Assembly (NCBI GenBank): GCA_015179045.1
Contig: WHUZ01000021.1
Coordinates: forward strand, 372,001-436,000
Source of the DNA: Kalaharituber pfeilii
Lineage: Eukaryota > Ascomycota > Pezizomycetes > Pezizales > Pezizaceae
Direction of reading: 5' to 3'
Length of the DNA stretch: 64,000 bases
A program made the position numbers and the translations under genes. The notes below the pieces were generated by a model. The model was given only the letters and a program-made list of their open reading frames with translations. It was not told where the DNA came from and searched no databases. Numbering within the stretch: position 1 is the stretch's first letter; each line of letters starts with the position of its first letter. Positions 23,544 to 33,802 of the stretch are shown piece by piece.

Positions 23544-25769
23544 ATGTCTGATCCAATATCTGTAGCTGCGTCAATTGCTGGCCTCATTGCAATCTCAGCA
23601 AAAATTGTAAATTTGCTGAAGGGCCTCTATAGTTGCAGGACTCGGGTCAGGCAGATACCAGAATCCATCAACCGCCTAGTAGCAGAAATGCAAGATATGA
23701 ATGCGATCTTCTGCCAGGTCCAGCTGTTTATTATTGGGACAACTAAGATTTCAAACAAAGGTGGCTTGAAAATGTTGTCTATTCAGCACCTTCTTGCAAC
23801 TTTGAGTGGATGTGTTTTGGTCACTTCTAACCTGGACAAGTATCTGAGTGAAGTTTTGGGAATTAGTCATCCCAGAAGCACGCAACCTCTAGCAAACAAA
23901 GTAAGCCTTTTATTTGAGGAGATGAAATGGGCACTATGGAAGGAAGAAGAGGTTGCAGTCTTTATTGAGGACCTACAGCGGCACAAGCTGAGTTTGAATT
24001 TGATGTTGGGAATTATCCAATGGTAGGTTGATAAGCCTGCTTTCTTTCAGAAGATGCAGAAACTAATCTCTTTATATAGCAATTCTATGGCAGATGCTGC
24101 TGAGAGCCTTGGGAAATTGCATGAAGCAGTTAGTCACATATTAGAATCCAACCATGCGATTTCAATTCAGTTGCGCACAATCATCAGCCGTGATGATCCT
24201 TCAATAAGCGATGAAATAGAGTCTACGACAGTTGATATGCATCCCCAGGCTGCATGCATGGTACCTGCAGAAGGTTATTCCAAGATACCATTCTCCACAA
24301 CTAAATATGGGCAGGTCTCCGACAACATTGATGACGCGGCATCGGTCAGTTCTACAGCAACATCTCGTAGCACATTGTCCTTACGGTCCATGCAATCTAC
24401 ACTACCATCGTTCATAGACGAATTGCAACATTCAAGGCCTTACAAGCGAATGCGAAAGTTGAGCACCAGTGATGATTCCTGCTCCACATTCTCTCGAAGT
24501 AGTTCTACAAGAGGCTGTAGCTGGTCAATGCTTTCAAACATGAGCTTTGGTGATCTCTCGATTTCAGAGATCTCAGTGATTGAGCTACCTATTTGGTTAT
24601 CGGATGTCTGGGACTCACAGCCCTACGAAGGTGAAACGCTACTTCATTCAGCTGCCGGTCACTACAGATCATGCCAACCATTGATACCGAGGCAGTATTC
24701 TTTGGAGGATCGAGATGAGGATGCCATTCGAACTCTGCTCGCTCTAGAAACAGATGTAGAGGACTTGACACCACTGTTTGCAGCGGCGTACCAAGGGTCT
24801 TACAAGATGGTGGAACTGCTGCTGGCAGACAGCAAGGTTGACGTCAATATGGCTAACAAAAATGGCTCGACACCCCTGCTTGCAGCAGCTTACCGAGGTT
24901 CCTACAAGGTGGTGGACCTGCTGCTGGCAGACGGCAGGGTTGATGTCAATGTGGCTAACAAAAATGGCTGGACACCGTTGAGTATCACAGCTAACAAAGG
25001 GCATGACAAGATGGTGGAGCTGCTGCTGGCAGACAGCCGGGTTGATGTCAATGTTACTAACAAAAATGGCTTGACACCACTGAATTGCGCAGCTTTAAAA
25101 GGATATGACAAGGTGGTGGAGCTGCTGCTGACAGACCGTAGAGTTGATGTCAATATGGCTAACGAAAATGGCTGGACACCGCTGAATTGCGCAGCTGACA
25201 ATGGGCATGACAAGGTGGTGGAGCTGCTGCTGGTAGACAGCAGGGTTGATGTGAATATGGCCAACGGAAATGGCTGGACACCACTGAATAGTGCAGCTTT
25301 AAAAGGGCATGACAAGGTGGTGGGGCTGCTGCTGGCAGACCGCAGGGTTAATGTCAATATGGCTAACGGAAATGGCTGGACAGCGCTGAATAGTACGGCT
25401 TTAAAAGGACATGACAAGGTGGTGAGGCTGCTGCTGGCAGACAGTAGGGTTGATGTCAATATGGCTAACGGAAATGGCTGGACGCCACTGCATAGTGCAG
25501 CTTTAAAAGGGCATGACAAGGTGGTGGAGCTGCTGTTGGCAGATGGCAGGGTTCATGTCAATATGGCTACCATATATAGCTGGATGCCACCGACTACTGC
25601 AGCTCACGAGGGGCATCACAAAGTGGTAGAGCTGCTTCTCGCGCATGACAAAATCAACAAAGCAAAGGCCATTGCTGCGTCTAAGACTGCCACTGCCATG
25701 ACCTTGGCCGACAGGTACCTACAACGCAGAAGTACGACTAGGTTGCGCTCAAAAGTTGAAAAGAAATAA
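23544..25769 (+). CDS. PF17111-like N-terminus + ankyrin array protein, copy U1
   Basis: Exons 23544-24022 and 24080-25769 are separated by a 57-nt intron after IIQW and give 722 residues. The first ~45 residues (MSDPISVAASIAGLIAISAK onward) match the fungal N-terminal domain known from PigL and STAND/NLR-like proteins (PF17111). An all-helical-looking stretch follows to ~residue 180. A Ser/Asp-rich linker (~residues 200-370) contains TRGCSWSMLSNMSFGDLSIS. About nine 34-residue ankyrin repeats occupy ~415-695, with the consensus GWTPLNSAALKGHDKVVELL then LADSRVDVNMANKN. A basic tail follows. No NACHT or NB-ARC motif (P-loop) is present. Compared with U2/U3 it lacks the GPMHRAIHDG segment before the array. 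By family analogy it may work in non-self recognition or as a scaffold; the partner is unknown. The protein is probably cytosolic. Confidence 0.85.
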
Positions 25770-26349
25770 GAGGATGTAGACGTTACTCTTCTCTGCCCTT
25801 GGTTTTATCTTTCTACTGATCCATGTAACGTCAATTCTAATTTATTTCCATATTTCTATTGGCAAGGAAACTGGGAAAGTTGTATATGTGCTTCGCGTTC
25901 AATCGAGATAGCAGCGTTGGATTTTAGCCGTGAATTTATTTATTTATTTAATTATTTTTTTTTTTTTTTTAGTGTGTATACTTCAATTGTTTGTCTGTCA
26001 AATGTAGAGATTATTTCTCATGTGTATGTCATTTGCATTCTCGTTGGACAAATTCTGCTTTTCATTTACGTGAGTGATTGAAGGGTCACAGATTCTAAGT
26101 TGCACATTTTCCTCTAGCCTTCACGCTGGTGTGAACATCTTATGCTGTACTTTATACCTTCTATATATTTGTCATCTTGTGGTATACACAATTCAACTGT
26201 TCGAAGGAACACAGTTTGCACACTTATTGTGCTATGTCTGCAGGACGTACTCTGATCAAAAGATTACTCATGGCTAGCAAGTGCCCGAGCCCCCTGCGTC
26301 GATGTCTTCAGGTGGGCTGATGGGATAGATAGTAGATATGTTCCCGAGT

Positions 26350-27220
26350 TGAAGCAACGTTCCAAACCGGGCAGGCCAAGGTTCCAGATGGCCCAGGACG
26401 CCCAGGCCATTCAGACCGTTCAAGCGATTCAGGGGGCCGCCTTCAGGTCAATTGGACACGGATTCAATACAAAGGTTTCTATATCCTCGGATAACAATCC
26501 AGACTTTTTTAATGAGCAGCGCTTTTTGCAGGTATTTACGTAAGTAATTTGTAGTATCGCTCGACTGTATACTAATTTCTTTTATTACTAAAGCATGGGA
26601 ACACATTCCAACCACCTGTACCAGAGATGACGATTCCTTTGGTGGTCTTTCTTCATTCTCTATAGTGCGGTTCAAGTTTTGATCTTGCGTCGACAATTCC
26701 TTTCAGTCAATCTGATGCCGCTACTGAGACTTCTGGAATTGGGGCTACAAAAATCTGGTGCCATGAAGTTGGATTTGACAGTAGGATGAAGCTGTGCATG
26801 ATAATGGAAAGGGATAACTTACTGACGGTGCAAGGGAAATCCTAAACGTTAGAGAATGAGGTATACGTGGCAGCTAGAGTACGCTCTGCATATAGCTACT
26901 AGAAAAATTTAACTCACCACTGCAGCCTAAATGGCCCGAATGGCCTGGACCGGCCGGGGCGGACCTCACGGCTGGTCTAGATTTCTGAGGCCCAGGCCTG
27001 TTGAGCTTTGGGTAGAAAGAGATGATTGTTATTCCTTCGTAGAGAGAGTAGCCAAAGTAATACACCTATATACATAGAGCATGAGGTTGCTCTCGGGCCC
27101 TTACCACCCTTTATCACGGACCTCTCTGATATCCGACACCTCCGACACTCCGACATTACTGTAGATCTCTAACAAGGCCGGCCAGGCCATATGCCTGGGC
27201 TGGCCGGCCCGTTGGGAACA
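26350..27220. mobile_element. U1-specific ~0.87-kb insertion, GGCC-rich ends
   Basis: U2 and U3 are continuous here (GTAGTAGACTTG...TGATAGATGAGG), but U1 carries ~870 extra bp. The ends are rich in GGCCAGGCC/CCGGCC motifs (CCAGATGGCCCAGGACGCCC near the left, GGGCTGGCCGGCCCGTTGGG at the right), like the ends of the 44.3-kb element. No transposase is visible and the exact borders and target duplication are unresolved. It may be a hAT-like non-autonomous element. Confidence 0.5.
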
Positions 27221-27449
27221 CTGAATTTTGATGGATGAGGAATTGTTCATACGATGCCAGTACCGGGCGCCCGTAGTACTTCACATGGTACCTTACTTTC
27301 CAATACCTGCCTTCACGCCCACTGAATGCCCTTCCTCAAACATAAGCCTTCGTTCTGTGTTAAGCCGTCATCTGGCTTGCAATTTCTGTTTTTGTTTGTT
27401 TTTCTTACATGGTGAGCACGCTGAAAGGGATCAATGGACATAAAAGCTG

Positions 27450-27744
27450 CGGCGGGGCGAATTGGTAGGTCGGTGGTGACAGAAGGGGGGCTGCGGCAGA
27501 AGTGGAAGCAACTGCGGGCAGCGGAAAGAAGCGAGCCTGGGTTTGGGAGCGGAGCGGTGATGAGGTGGGGTGGAGGGGCGGCCACTACCTTCACGCGGCT
27601 GCGGACGGGGAAGGGGATGGCGAAGGAATGGGATATGAAGATCGGAAAGGCGGCAGAAGGGGCGGCATGCGGGTGTGGAGAGAGACAGACGGCGGACCAC
27701 CTGGCCTTCAAGTGTGAGAAGGTAGCATATCCAGAAGGGTGGGG

Positions 27745-27786
<42 letters not shown>

Positions 27787-28214
27787 TCAGTACTCACATG
27801 CCGCCCTAAGGGGTGGGGAGAGTGGGTGGACTTCGAGAAGAGAAAGTGGGTGGAGCAGCAGGAAAATGGGGAGGTGGTGCGCGTCCTGGAACAACTGTTC
27901 CACTCGCTGAAGGCGTAGAGGGGGAGGAGGGGTCTTTCCTTTGTTATAACATTCGGAAATCTCTGTGGGAGCGGCGGAGAGGGGAAGATAATTCGTTTGT
28001 AGAGGTGGCGGCGGAAGAAAGATGTAGCTATTTTTATTGCCGCATGGAGGTGCGGCGGGGCGGGGGTGAGAGTCTCGTATGTAGAGTAGGCGGCGGAGGA
28101 GTAGGTAGATGTGCTTGCCTCCGAGCATTGCGGGTTTAGACCCAGCGCCCTGCCATGGCGAACAGCTGCAAGCGGGGTTACGTGACACGAAAAAAAAAAA
28201 AGAAAAAAAAAAAA
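27450..28214 (+). mobile_element. LINE family I, 5'-truncated ORF2 3' end
   Basis: Flanked by GACATAAAAGCTG (27437-27449) and GACATAAGAGCTG (28215-28227). U2 has the empty site near 36733. The 5' part encodes CGCGERQTADHLAFKC, the same C-x-C-x8-H-x4-C pattern as the C-terminus of the 54.8-kb LINE (CRCGEVQTGEHLAFRC). The copy ends with CCATGGCGAACAGCTGCAAG, then GGGGTTACGTGACACG and an A-rich tract. A family II stub (27748-27810) interrupts it. It has no RT and cannot move by itself. Confidence 0.85.
27748..27810 (-). mobile_element. LINE family II 3' stub nested in a family I LINE
   Basis: A poly-T run of ~36 followed by ATATCAGTACTCACATGCCG and CCCTAAG, which is a family II tail in reverse. 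The 11-bp repeats GGGTGGGGAGA flank it at 27737-27747 and 27811-27821. Confidence 0.82.
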
Positions 28215-28610
28215 GACATAAGAGCTGGTGAGGAGGAGTGTACAGGAGGGTACAAATTCTCGACGTGCACTAGTACTGAAGTTGCACGTGCTTGGAAGAT
28301 AGGTGACATTGAGAATGCTGCTAGAGAAGTTCAGTAGCTACATGGTTTCAGTACGTACTGGTACTACTGGAGTAGTTTACTTTAAGTAGTTGAGTTCAAG
28401 AAAGGGGATGTTCGAATGTGTTGCTGAACTATGCAATAGTACATACAGAGTGGATATGCGGGTAATCCTTATGCATATGCACTACGGTAGGAATACTCAG
28501 ACTCATCTCAATGCGAAATTTCCGGAATTTCCAAATCGGAATTTTAGGCGAATTCCAATAACGGCTTCACTCTCCCATAGAAGAAAAGCTTCGAGTCGAA
28601 CCCTTTCATA

Positions 28611-28679
28611 AATTCCCTGCCATAGGCTTGTAGCTTGTATGCGGGGTTATGTAGGAAAAAAAAGAATAAAATAAAATAC
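28611..28679 (+). mobile_element. Degenerate LINE family I 3' stub
   Basis: CATAGGCTTGTAGCTTGTAT, then GCGGGGTTATGTAGG and an A-rich tail, interrupt a block that is continuous in U2 (near 37650). It matches the tail of the 37871-37928 stub more closely than the others. The target duplication is unclear. Confidence 0.55.
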
Positions 28680-29085
28680 AATAAACGCAGATTATCCGCA
28701 TTGAAAAGACAATGTGAGAATTGACCCTAAATAGCTGATACCATACCAAATCTGGTTGGATATATCACATGACTCAATGTCATGATTGTGGTACTCGTAC
28801 ACCTTGAACTCAATATTTCTCTCCATTAGTGTAGTCCAGAAAAAAAAGACTGATCTGGTTTTCAAACCTGGGGACTGAATTGCAGTTAGAAATCTAGATA
28901 GGGAAAAAAACGGACCTGGGTCTGAGTACCTCTAATTTTTGTTGCGCGCGGAATAGACAGTTAATTTATGTTAGTCTAATTGAGATGTATGGTAGCGAGT
29001 GATACTGTGACTGCTAAGAAATTTTGGCCTGCCACCGAATCCGCTATAGGTGCCCAGCACGCCTTGCACATTGACATGTTATTGC

Positions 29086-29183
29086 GCTCCATCGGTCTTG
29101 TAGTATGATTCTCGCTTGGGGTGCCACCCTGAGTTACAGCTTCTGGCTTGCGAAAGGTCCGTGTTCAAACCACGGATGGAGCC
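29086..29183 (+). tRNA. tRNA-Pro-like gene, anticodon GGG, 27-nt intron
   Basis: The acceptor stem GCTCCAT pairs perfectly with ATGGAGC. The D arm (GGTCTTGTAGTATGATT) is close to canonical fungal tRNA-Pro. The T arm is CCGTG-TTCAAAC-CACGG, with a perfect stem. The anticodon stem is CTCGC with GCGAA, with one C/A mismatch at the outer pair. The loop reads TT-GGG-G, so the anticodon is GGG (29118-29120). A 27-nt intron (29122-29148) sits at the usual place after base 37, and its CCACCC can pair with the anticodon. GGG is not the usual proline anticodon in fungi (AGG, TGG and CGG are), so this may be a mutated AGG tRNA or a pseudogene. No T-run terminator follows directly; TTTTT starts ~23 bp downstream. 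Confidence 0.65.
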
Positions 29184-31368
29184 ATTGTGCTTTTTGTGTA
29201 TTGGTTTTTTGTTGTTTTTGTTTTGTAGAAAGTTGGGTGTTTATTTAAGATTTCGTATGGGGGTCGGGGTTTTTGCATGGCTCAGTTCGAGAATATCATT
29301 GCTACTGTAACTACTACAGTGCTGTGGGATATTTTCAACAAGAGAGAACTTCTGTTTTGCCAGTGTAGGTTGATGGAGCAGAACCTCCGTCATGCCCCTT
29401 CTCACATATATACAGGATACAACCCCCCCCCCCCCTCCCTTCTTTCAGCAACAGCCCAATTCCGGCCCCCCCCCCCCCCCTCCTCCCGTGCTCATCGCAA
29501 CTCCCCCTCCAGTAACAGCGTACACCGCCACAATGCTCTGGAAAACACAAGTTAAGCTTGCAGTTCTGATTTTAGCCCTTTCTCTCGGTCCCATTGCAGG
29601 GGGTGGCGATTCGACGTCGTCATCCTAAATAAGCTGTCTCATCTATAAGCTCAAGATGAAGTAGATGTCAGTACTACACCCCCCATCCCATGAACGCAGA
29701 ACACCTGCGGAAATAAAAGGCTTGCCTGAGTCAACAAGCATTGATATAGCAAGTGTCCTCATTGTGAATGAGCTCGATGTAGATTCGGAGTCTAATTCAG
29801 GGTTCGAGGAGTCCATAATGGTAACTGTGTCAGGAATTGAAGAGTTGTCAGGACTAGGGGTGAAGTATGGAGGCTTCGCCAAAGTTTGGGAAGAGAGGGT
29901 TCCCTGGAGGTTGGAAATGGAGATTTTTGGAAATGTATAAGTGTGTGTACTGGAATCTTAAAGAGGATTGAATAGAAAGATTTTATTTACAACTTGCCCT
30001 TCATATTGGGATGCTCTGATTTATCTACATGGATGGAATTCCAACTTCCGTTTCATCTTCAAAAAGTTCTCTTTTCATACTCTACCGGACTTGCACTGAC
30101 TTTAAGATCTTGGCACCAAGAAGCATTTGCAGCTGACAGCTAGTAGGAAACATGGATTCATGGCCAGTAGGGGAGGGGGGAGGGAGGGTCATGGAAACGT
30201 AGCAAAAATATAAGGATCCATTTTTTTTATTAATTCCTGAGAAGTTCTGTTTTGCTTTGTTTCAGTGTCTGCTTATATCTGAGCCCATTGCCTTTTTTGC
30301 TTTTTGCTACACCCTCTACTTTCAATCACTTCGAGTTTTTGTCTTCATGATTATGGGTCTGTCTTGACTCAAGAATTCACTTCGCTGAGTATCACCGGTC
30401 CCTACTTTTCAAGTTTGTAATAGAGGGGTGTGCAGCTAATAATGGTGTAGGACACTTAGGTACTAAGTGCTGACGTATAGTTGACACTGAACTAGAAGCT
30501 CGAGAAGGTGAGGGTTGAGCTGAGGATCACTTGAATTTATTTGGACACTCAGGTGATAGACGCTTGAAGCATCTTGGAGAGTTTGAGGAGCTTCTACAGA
30601 ATTCGGGAGTTGATGGAGAATAGTGTAGATGTCTGAGAATCTGGAGTGGGGGTGCTGAATTGTGAGGCTCTTGTGGAGATACCAGATTCTGAGAACATTA
30701 GGGTACTGTCTGGAAGAGCCGTTACATACGGTTGAAGGAGCTCGACCCCTGATGGTGACGGCGGTGAAAGTAAGCTTGGCATGAAGGCACGTGGGATAAG
30801 GGCAGCACGTGAGGCGATATCGTATATATCGACTCTCTGTACTGTAGCACATACAATGAACAACCTTTCTCTTCTCTCCTTTTCGCACACTTTCGCACTT
30901 GCACCCGTATTTTCGTTCCGCAAGTTCTCACCGCTCCGGTCCATCGAAAGGCAGTAGTTGATACTATCTGTCTATCTTATACTGTTGCTTTCGGTCTAAC
31001 TCATACATCCAATTGCCCAAAAAAGCAAAAAATAGTCCTTAACTTGAGCCAAATATTATCTGTCGAGTTGGGTAAATCAGCATCGAGGCCAAGACGCTAT
31101 CGCAATCCACAGTAAAATGAAGGTAACTAAGCGGTTATTTTTGCCAACCGCTTTGATGCCATTTATATCATGGACGTCTTAGGTACGCAAGGTTACCACT
31201 TAGTTCTCCAGAAAAACAGTGCCTGTGTCAAACTTTGTGTTAGCTGCAGCCGCCAAATGTGTGCATGTTCGTTGATGGCTTTACTGTAAAGTACGGAGTA
31301 CAGGCTGTATGAGCAGCTGCAGGAGGGCGGGGATGGGGGGCTTGGTACAAGAGGAGGGGAAGTATCTA

Positions 31369-31457
31369 CAGTGACCCGCAAAAAGTCTTGGGGATTAGGC
31401 AATATTGGGGTAAGTGATCATGCAAGCCTAATCCCCAAGACTTTTAACTGGTCACTG
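31369..31457. mobile_element. MITE with CAGTGACC ends and TA target (U2 copy)
   Basis: 89 bp. The left end CAGTGACCCGCAAAAAGTCT and right end AGACTTTTAACTGGTCACTG are near-perfect inverted repeats over ~32 bp, flanked by TA. The CAGTGACC terminus and TA target are typical of Tc1/mariner-derived MITEs. A shorter copy sits at the paralogous place in U3 (47656-47728). Confidence 0.8.
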
Positions 31458-32131
31458 TATTATCTGAACAAGGAACGAAAAGCGGGGTGGTTTGTTCTAC
31501 TGCCGTAGTAATGAGCGACGTGACAACAAGCGGCAGTAGAAGTGTACAGAATTTCATGAGTGCCCCAGTTGGATGAAAAGGGCTGTCTAGCAGCTTTCTA
31601 AAGGTTGGGCTGAGATGCTTCGAATCCATATGATTAATCCCTATTAGAACCGGGGCAACCTGTTTTCAATTTTTGTTTTTTCAACAAAAGTACAGCACAG
31701 GTACCTAGGTATTCATGCTATTCGGCAGCCCAGCTGACTGCCGTGGCTACTTGTTGCAATGGAGCCTTGAGATAGCGTAAATGTGGCACTATCCCCGTGT
31801 GCAACCAGCCTTGACAAAGATAATGATTTGGCCATTTTGTTACTAGACCCATTTCTTGTTAATCTACAGTATGAAGTTATCATAGTAGCACCTGGCTGGA
31901 TAATACTTGTACTCGAGTACCCCATGAATTATTGCACGCTGCATGCAAGCTGCATACCGTGCAGTAGCCAGTCCGAATGTAAATTAGAATTTTGTGTGGC
32001 CGCCGTTGGCAGCAATTACACCCGTAACTCACTCAGGCATGCTATCTACAAGCTTCAAAATCTCCTCCGGCTTTATCTTCTGCCATTCCTCCTGAATCTG
32101 TTGACATACCCCCTCTGCTGTAGTAGCTCTA

Positions 32132-32210
32132 CTAGCCAGTAAAATATGTATTCGGCAGGAGTACTAATGCACATTATGCGCTATGTCCGAATACATATTT
32201 TACTAGCTAG
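32132..32210. mobile_element. 79-bp MITE in the U2 Tc1 relic
   Basis: The inverted ends CTAGCCAGTAAAATATGTAT/TCGG and their inverse (23 of 24 bases) are flanked by TA. U3 has the empty site (GCTCTATCTTGAT near 48436). Ends and interior (CACATTATGCGCTATG) resemble the element at 38017-39256, so both belong to one family. Confidence 0.85.
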
Positions 32211-33124
32211 TATCTTGATGTTTGCTTATCCTTGTCTTGATCATTCTCCAGATATCCTCAATAGGATTGAAATCTGGTGAACTTGCTACCCATGGCAGTG
32301 ATTCCATTCCAAATTCCTTTCGTACTGCTTGAGTTGCCTTTGCAGTATGAGCAGAAGCACCATTCTTCATGACTGTCAACCATTTCCTCGACAACTTTAC
32401 TCAAACCAGTATGGACGTAAGACAGGACGAAGGTCATGTGTACAATATGACTCTGATGTGATATTCCCCCAATCATTCTTCTGCCAAACAACTTCACTTG
32501 TAGAACCATCAGCAGCTCCATAGATAGCACCCTAGATGATGACTGAAAGTTTGTTGTTGGGGACTAGACAATCTTCATGATATTCTTCATTTAATTGTCG
32601 AGTAACCCATATTCATCCAGCTCTTCCATTCAATCAAATATATGATTCATCTGTCTAAATGAGTTCTCTCCACATCTCAATTGTCCAGTCAAGATGTGCG
32701 CCATAGCCCATGCCAATCTTCTAGCCTTTTTCTCAGCATCTAGAAATGGTTTACGTCATGCAACTCTTCGAAAATAGCCCTCCTTTGCAAATGCTTCCTT
32801 CAATACTCGTTCACATGCTTGAATTTCAGCTCTCTCTGCAACTTCTGGGAATGTCAGTCTGCGACAGACAGAATCGCGAGTAGCAACAGCTACTAGTTGA
32901 TGTCGTTGTGGAGTAGTAATTTTTCGATGACGTCCTCGCTGCTTAAATTTGCTTAGAGTACGAGGCTGTCTGCATATTCGAGCAATTGTGGTTCGGTGGA
33001 ATCCCATCTCTTCCGCTATTTTCTCATAACTCCATCCAACTCGATAGCGGAGAGTATGCATTTCAATGCGCTCTTCATGAGTTGGCTCACGCGTCTTCAG
33101 TCCAGATCTTGCCGGCGTCTCCAT
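32203..33124 (-). pseudogene. Tc1/mariner transposase pseudogene (U2)
   Basis: The N-terminal frame (33124-32756, 122 codons) has a paired-type helix-turn-helix region: RYRVGWSYEKIAEEMGFHRT then TIARICRQPRTL. Downstream, in broken frames, TDESYI fits the first catalytic Asp region, preceded and followed by stop codons. The C-terminal frame has WVASSPDFNPIEDIW, the third acidic motif. The expected second Asp, normally in a D-x-A-x-x-H motif, reads N (MKNGASAH). Stops plus the lost Asp make an active enzyme very unlikely. Confidence 0.82.
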
Positions 33125-33802
33125 GCTGTCGGTATATTAATTAGATATCCTTACTGCATGAATCTCTACAATACCACGAGCGAATCTCTGAATTCTGAAT
33201 TTGTAGCGTACTCGAGTGCTGAATTGGACACATATCGTATTTACATTTGAACTGGCTTCCTGCACGGTATGCAGCTTGCAATAATTCATGGGGGTTACGA
33301 GTACGAGCATGATATCATTATACCGGCTCCGCCAATGATACTGTCCTATAATGTTCAAAATAGATAGTTGTCAACAGCACAGCTGCGCTTCGCAATCTTA
33401 ATTAATTAATACTACCAATTGAAATAATCAACACCTTTCAAGACAGCCAAAAAAACTGAGACAAGAGGCTGCTGGCCGCTCCATTACGGTAGTCAAAGAG
33501 AATCAGGCGAGACAACAGAGGGCATTTGAGTTGGTGACGAATAGTAGGATTACTAGCTGACCGGTCTCAAAAAGTTTTATAATAGTTCGACTATTAGTCG
33601 TATGGGCCGTCCTCACAGGGTTGAGATTCACAACAGAACAAACACTACTTAGGAACTGCTTCATAACAATATTATCACAACAGGTTAACCTTCTCATTTC
33701 CAGTGTTGGAGTTTCATAAACTAATTCGCTGCAGGGCTAGTCACATTCCTCTACGAGCATTCACTTGAGCACCTTCGACATCCAACTAGTGTACCAAGAA
33801 AA

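Larger units (their letters stand above)
22200..29228 (+). repeat. Segmental duplication unit U1
   Basis: U1 shares direct, collinear blocks with U2 and U3. Shared blocks are ~22.2-22.7 kb (matches 29.67-30.13 and 42.7-43.14), ~22.8-23.5 kb upstream of the ankyrin gene, the gene itself, its 3' flank to ~26.3 kb, and 27.22-27.45 plus 28.23-28.75 kb. U1 lacks the Tc1/mariner relic and the family II stub that U2 and U3 share. Its ankyrin gene is also the most divergent. U1 is therefore the older branch. Confidence 0.75.
31912..33301 (-). mobile_element. Tc1/mariner-like element, degenerate (U2 copy)
   Basis: The terminal inverted repeats pair CTCGAGTACCCCATGAATTA (left) with TAATTCATGGGGGTTACGAG (right), flanked by TA. 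Inverted similarity extends inward through GCTGCATACCGTGCAG. U1 lacks the element at the paralogous site (~23.1 kb), while U3 has it at 48174-49496. The transposase frame inside is broken, and a 79-bp MITE has inserted at 32132. Confidence 0.82.

Noticed and set aside
29277..29628. Frame starting MAQFENIIATV, repeated at 42310
   Set aside because: The two copies are near-identical recent duplicates, so conservation is uninformative, and both run into poly-C tracts.
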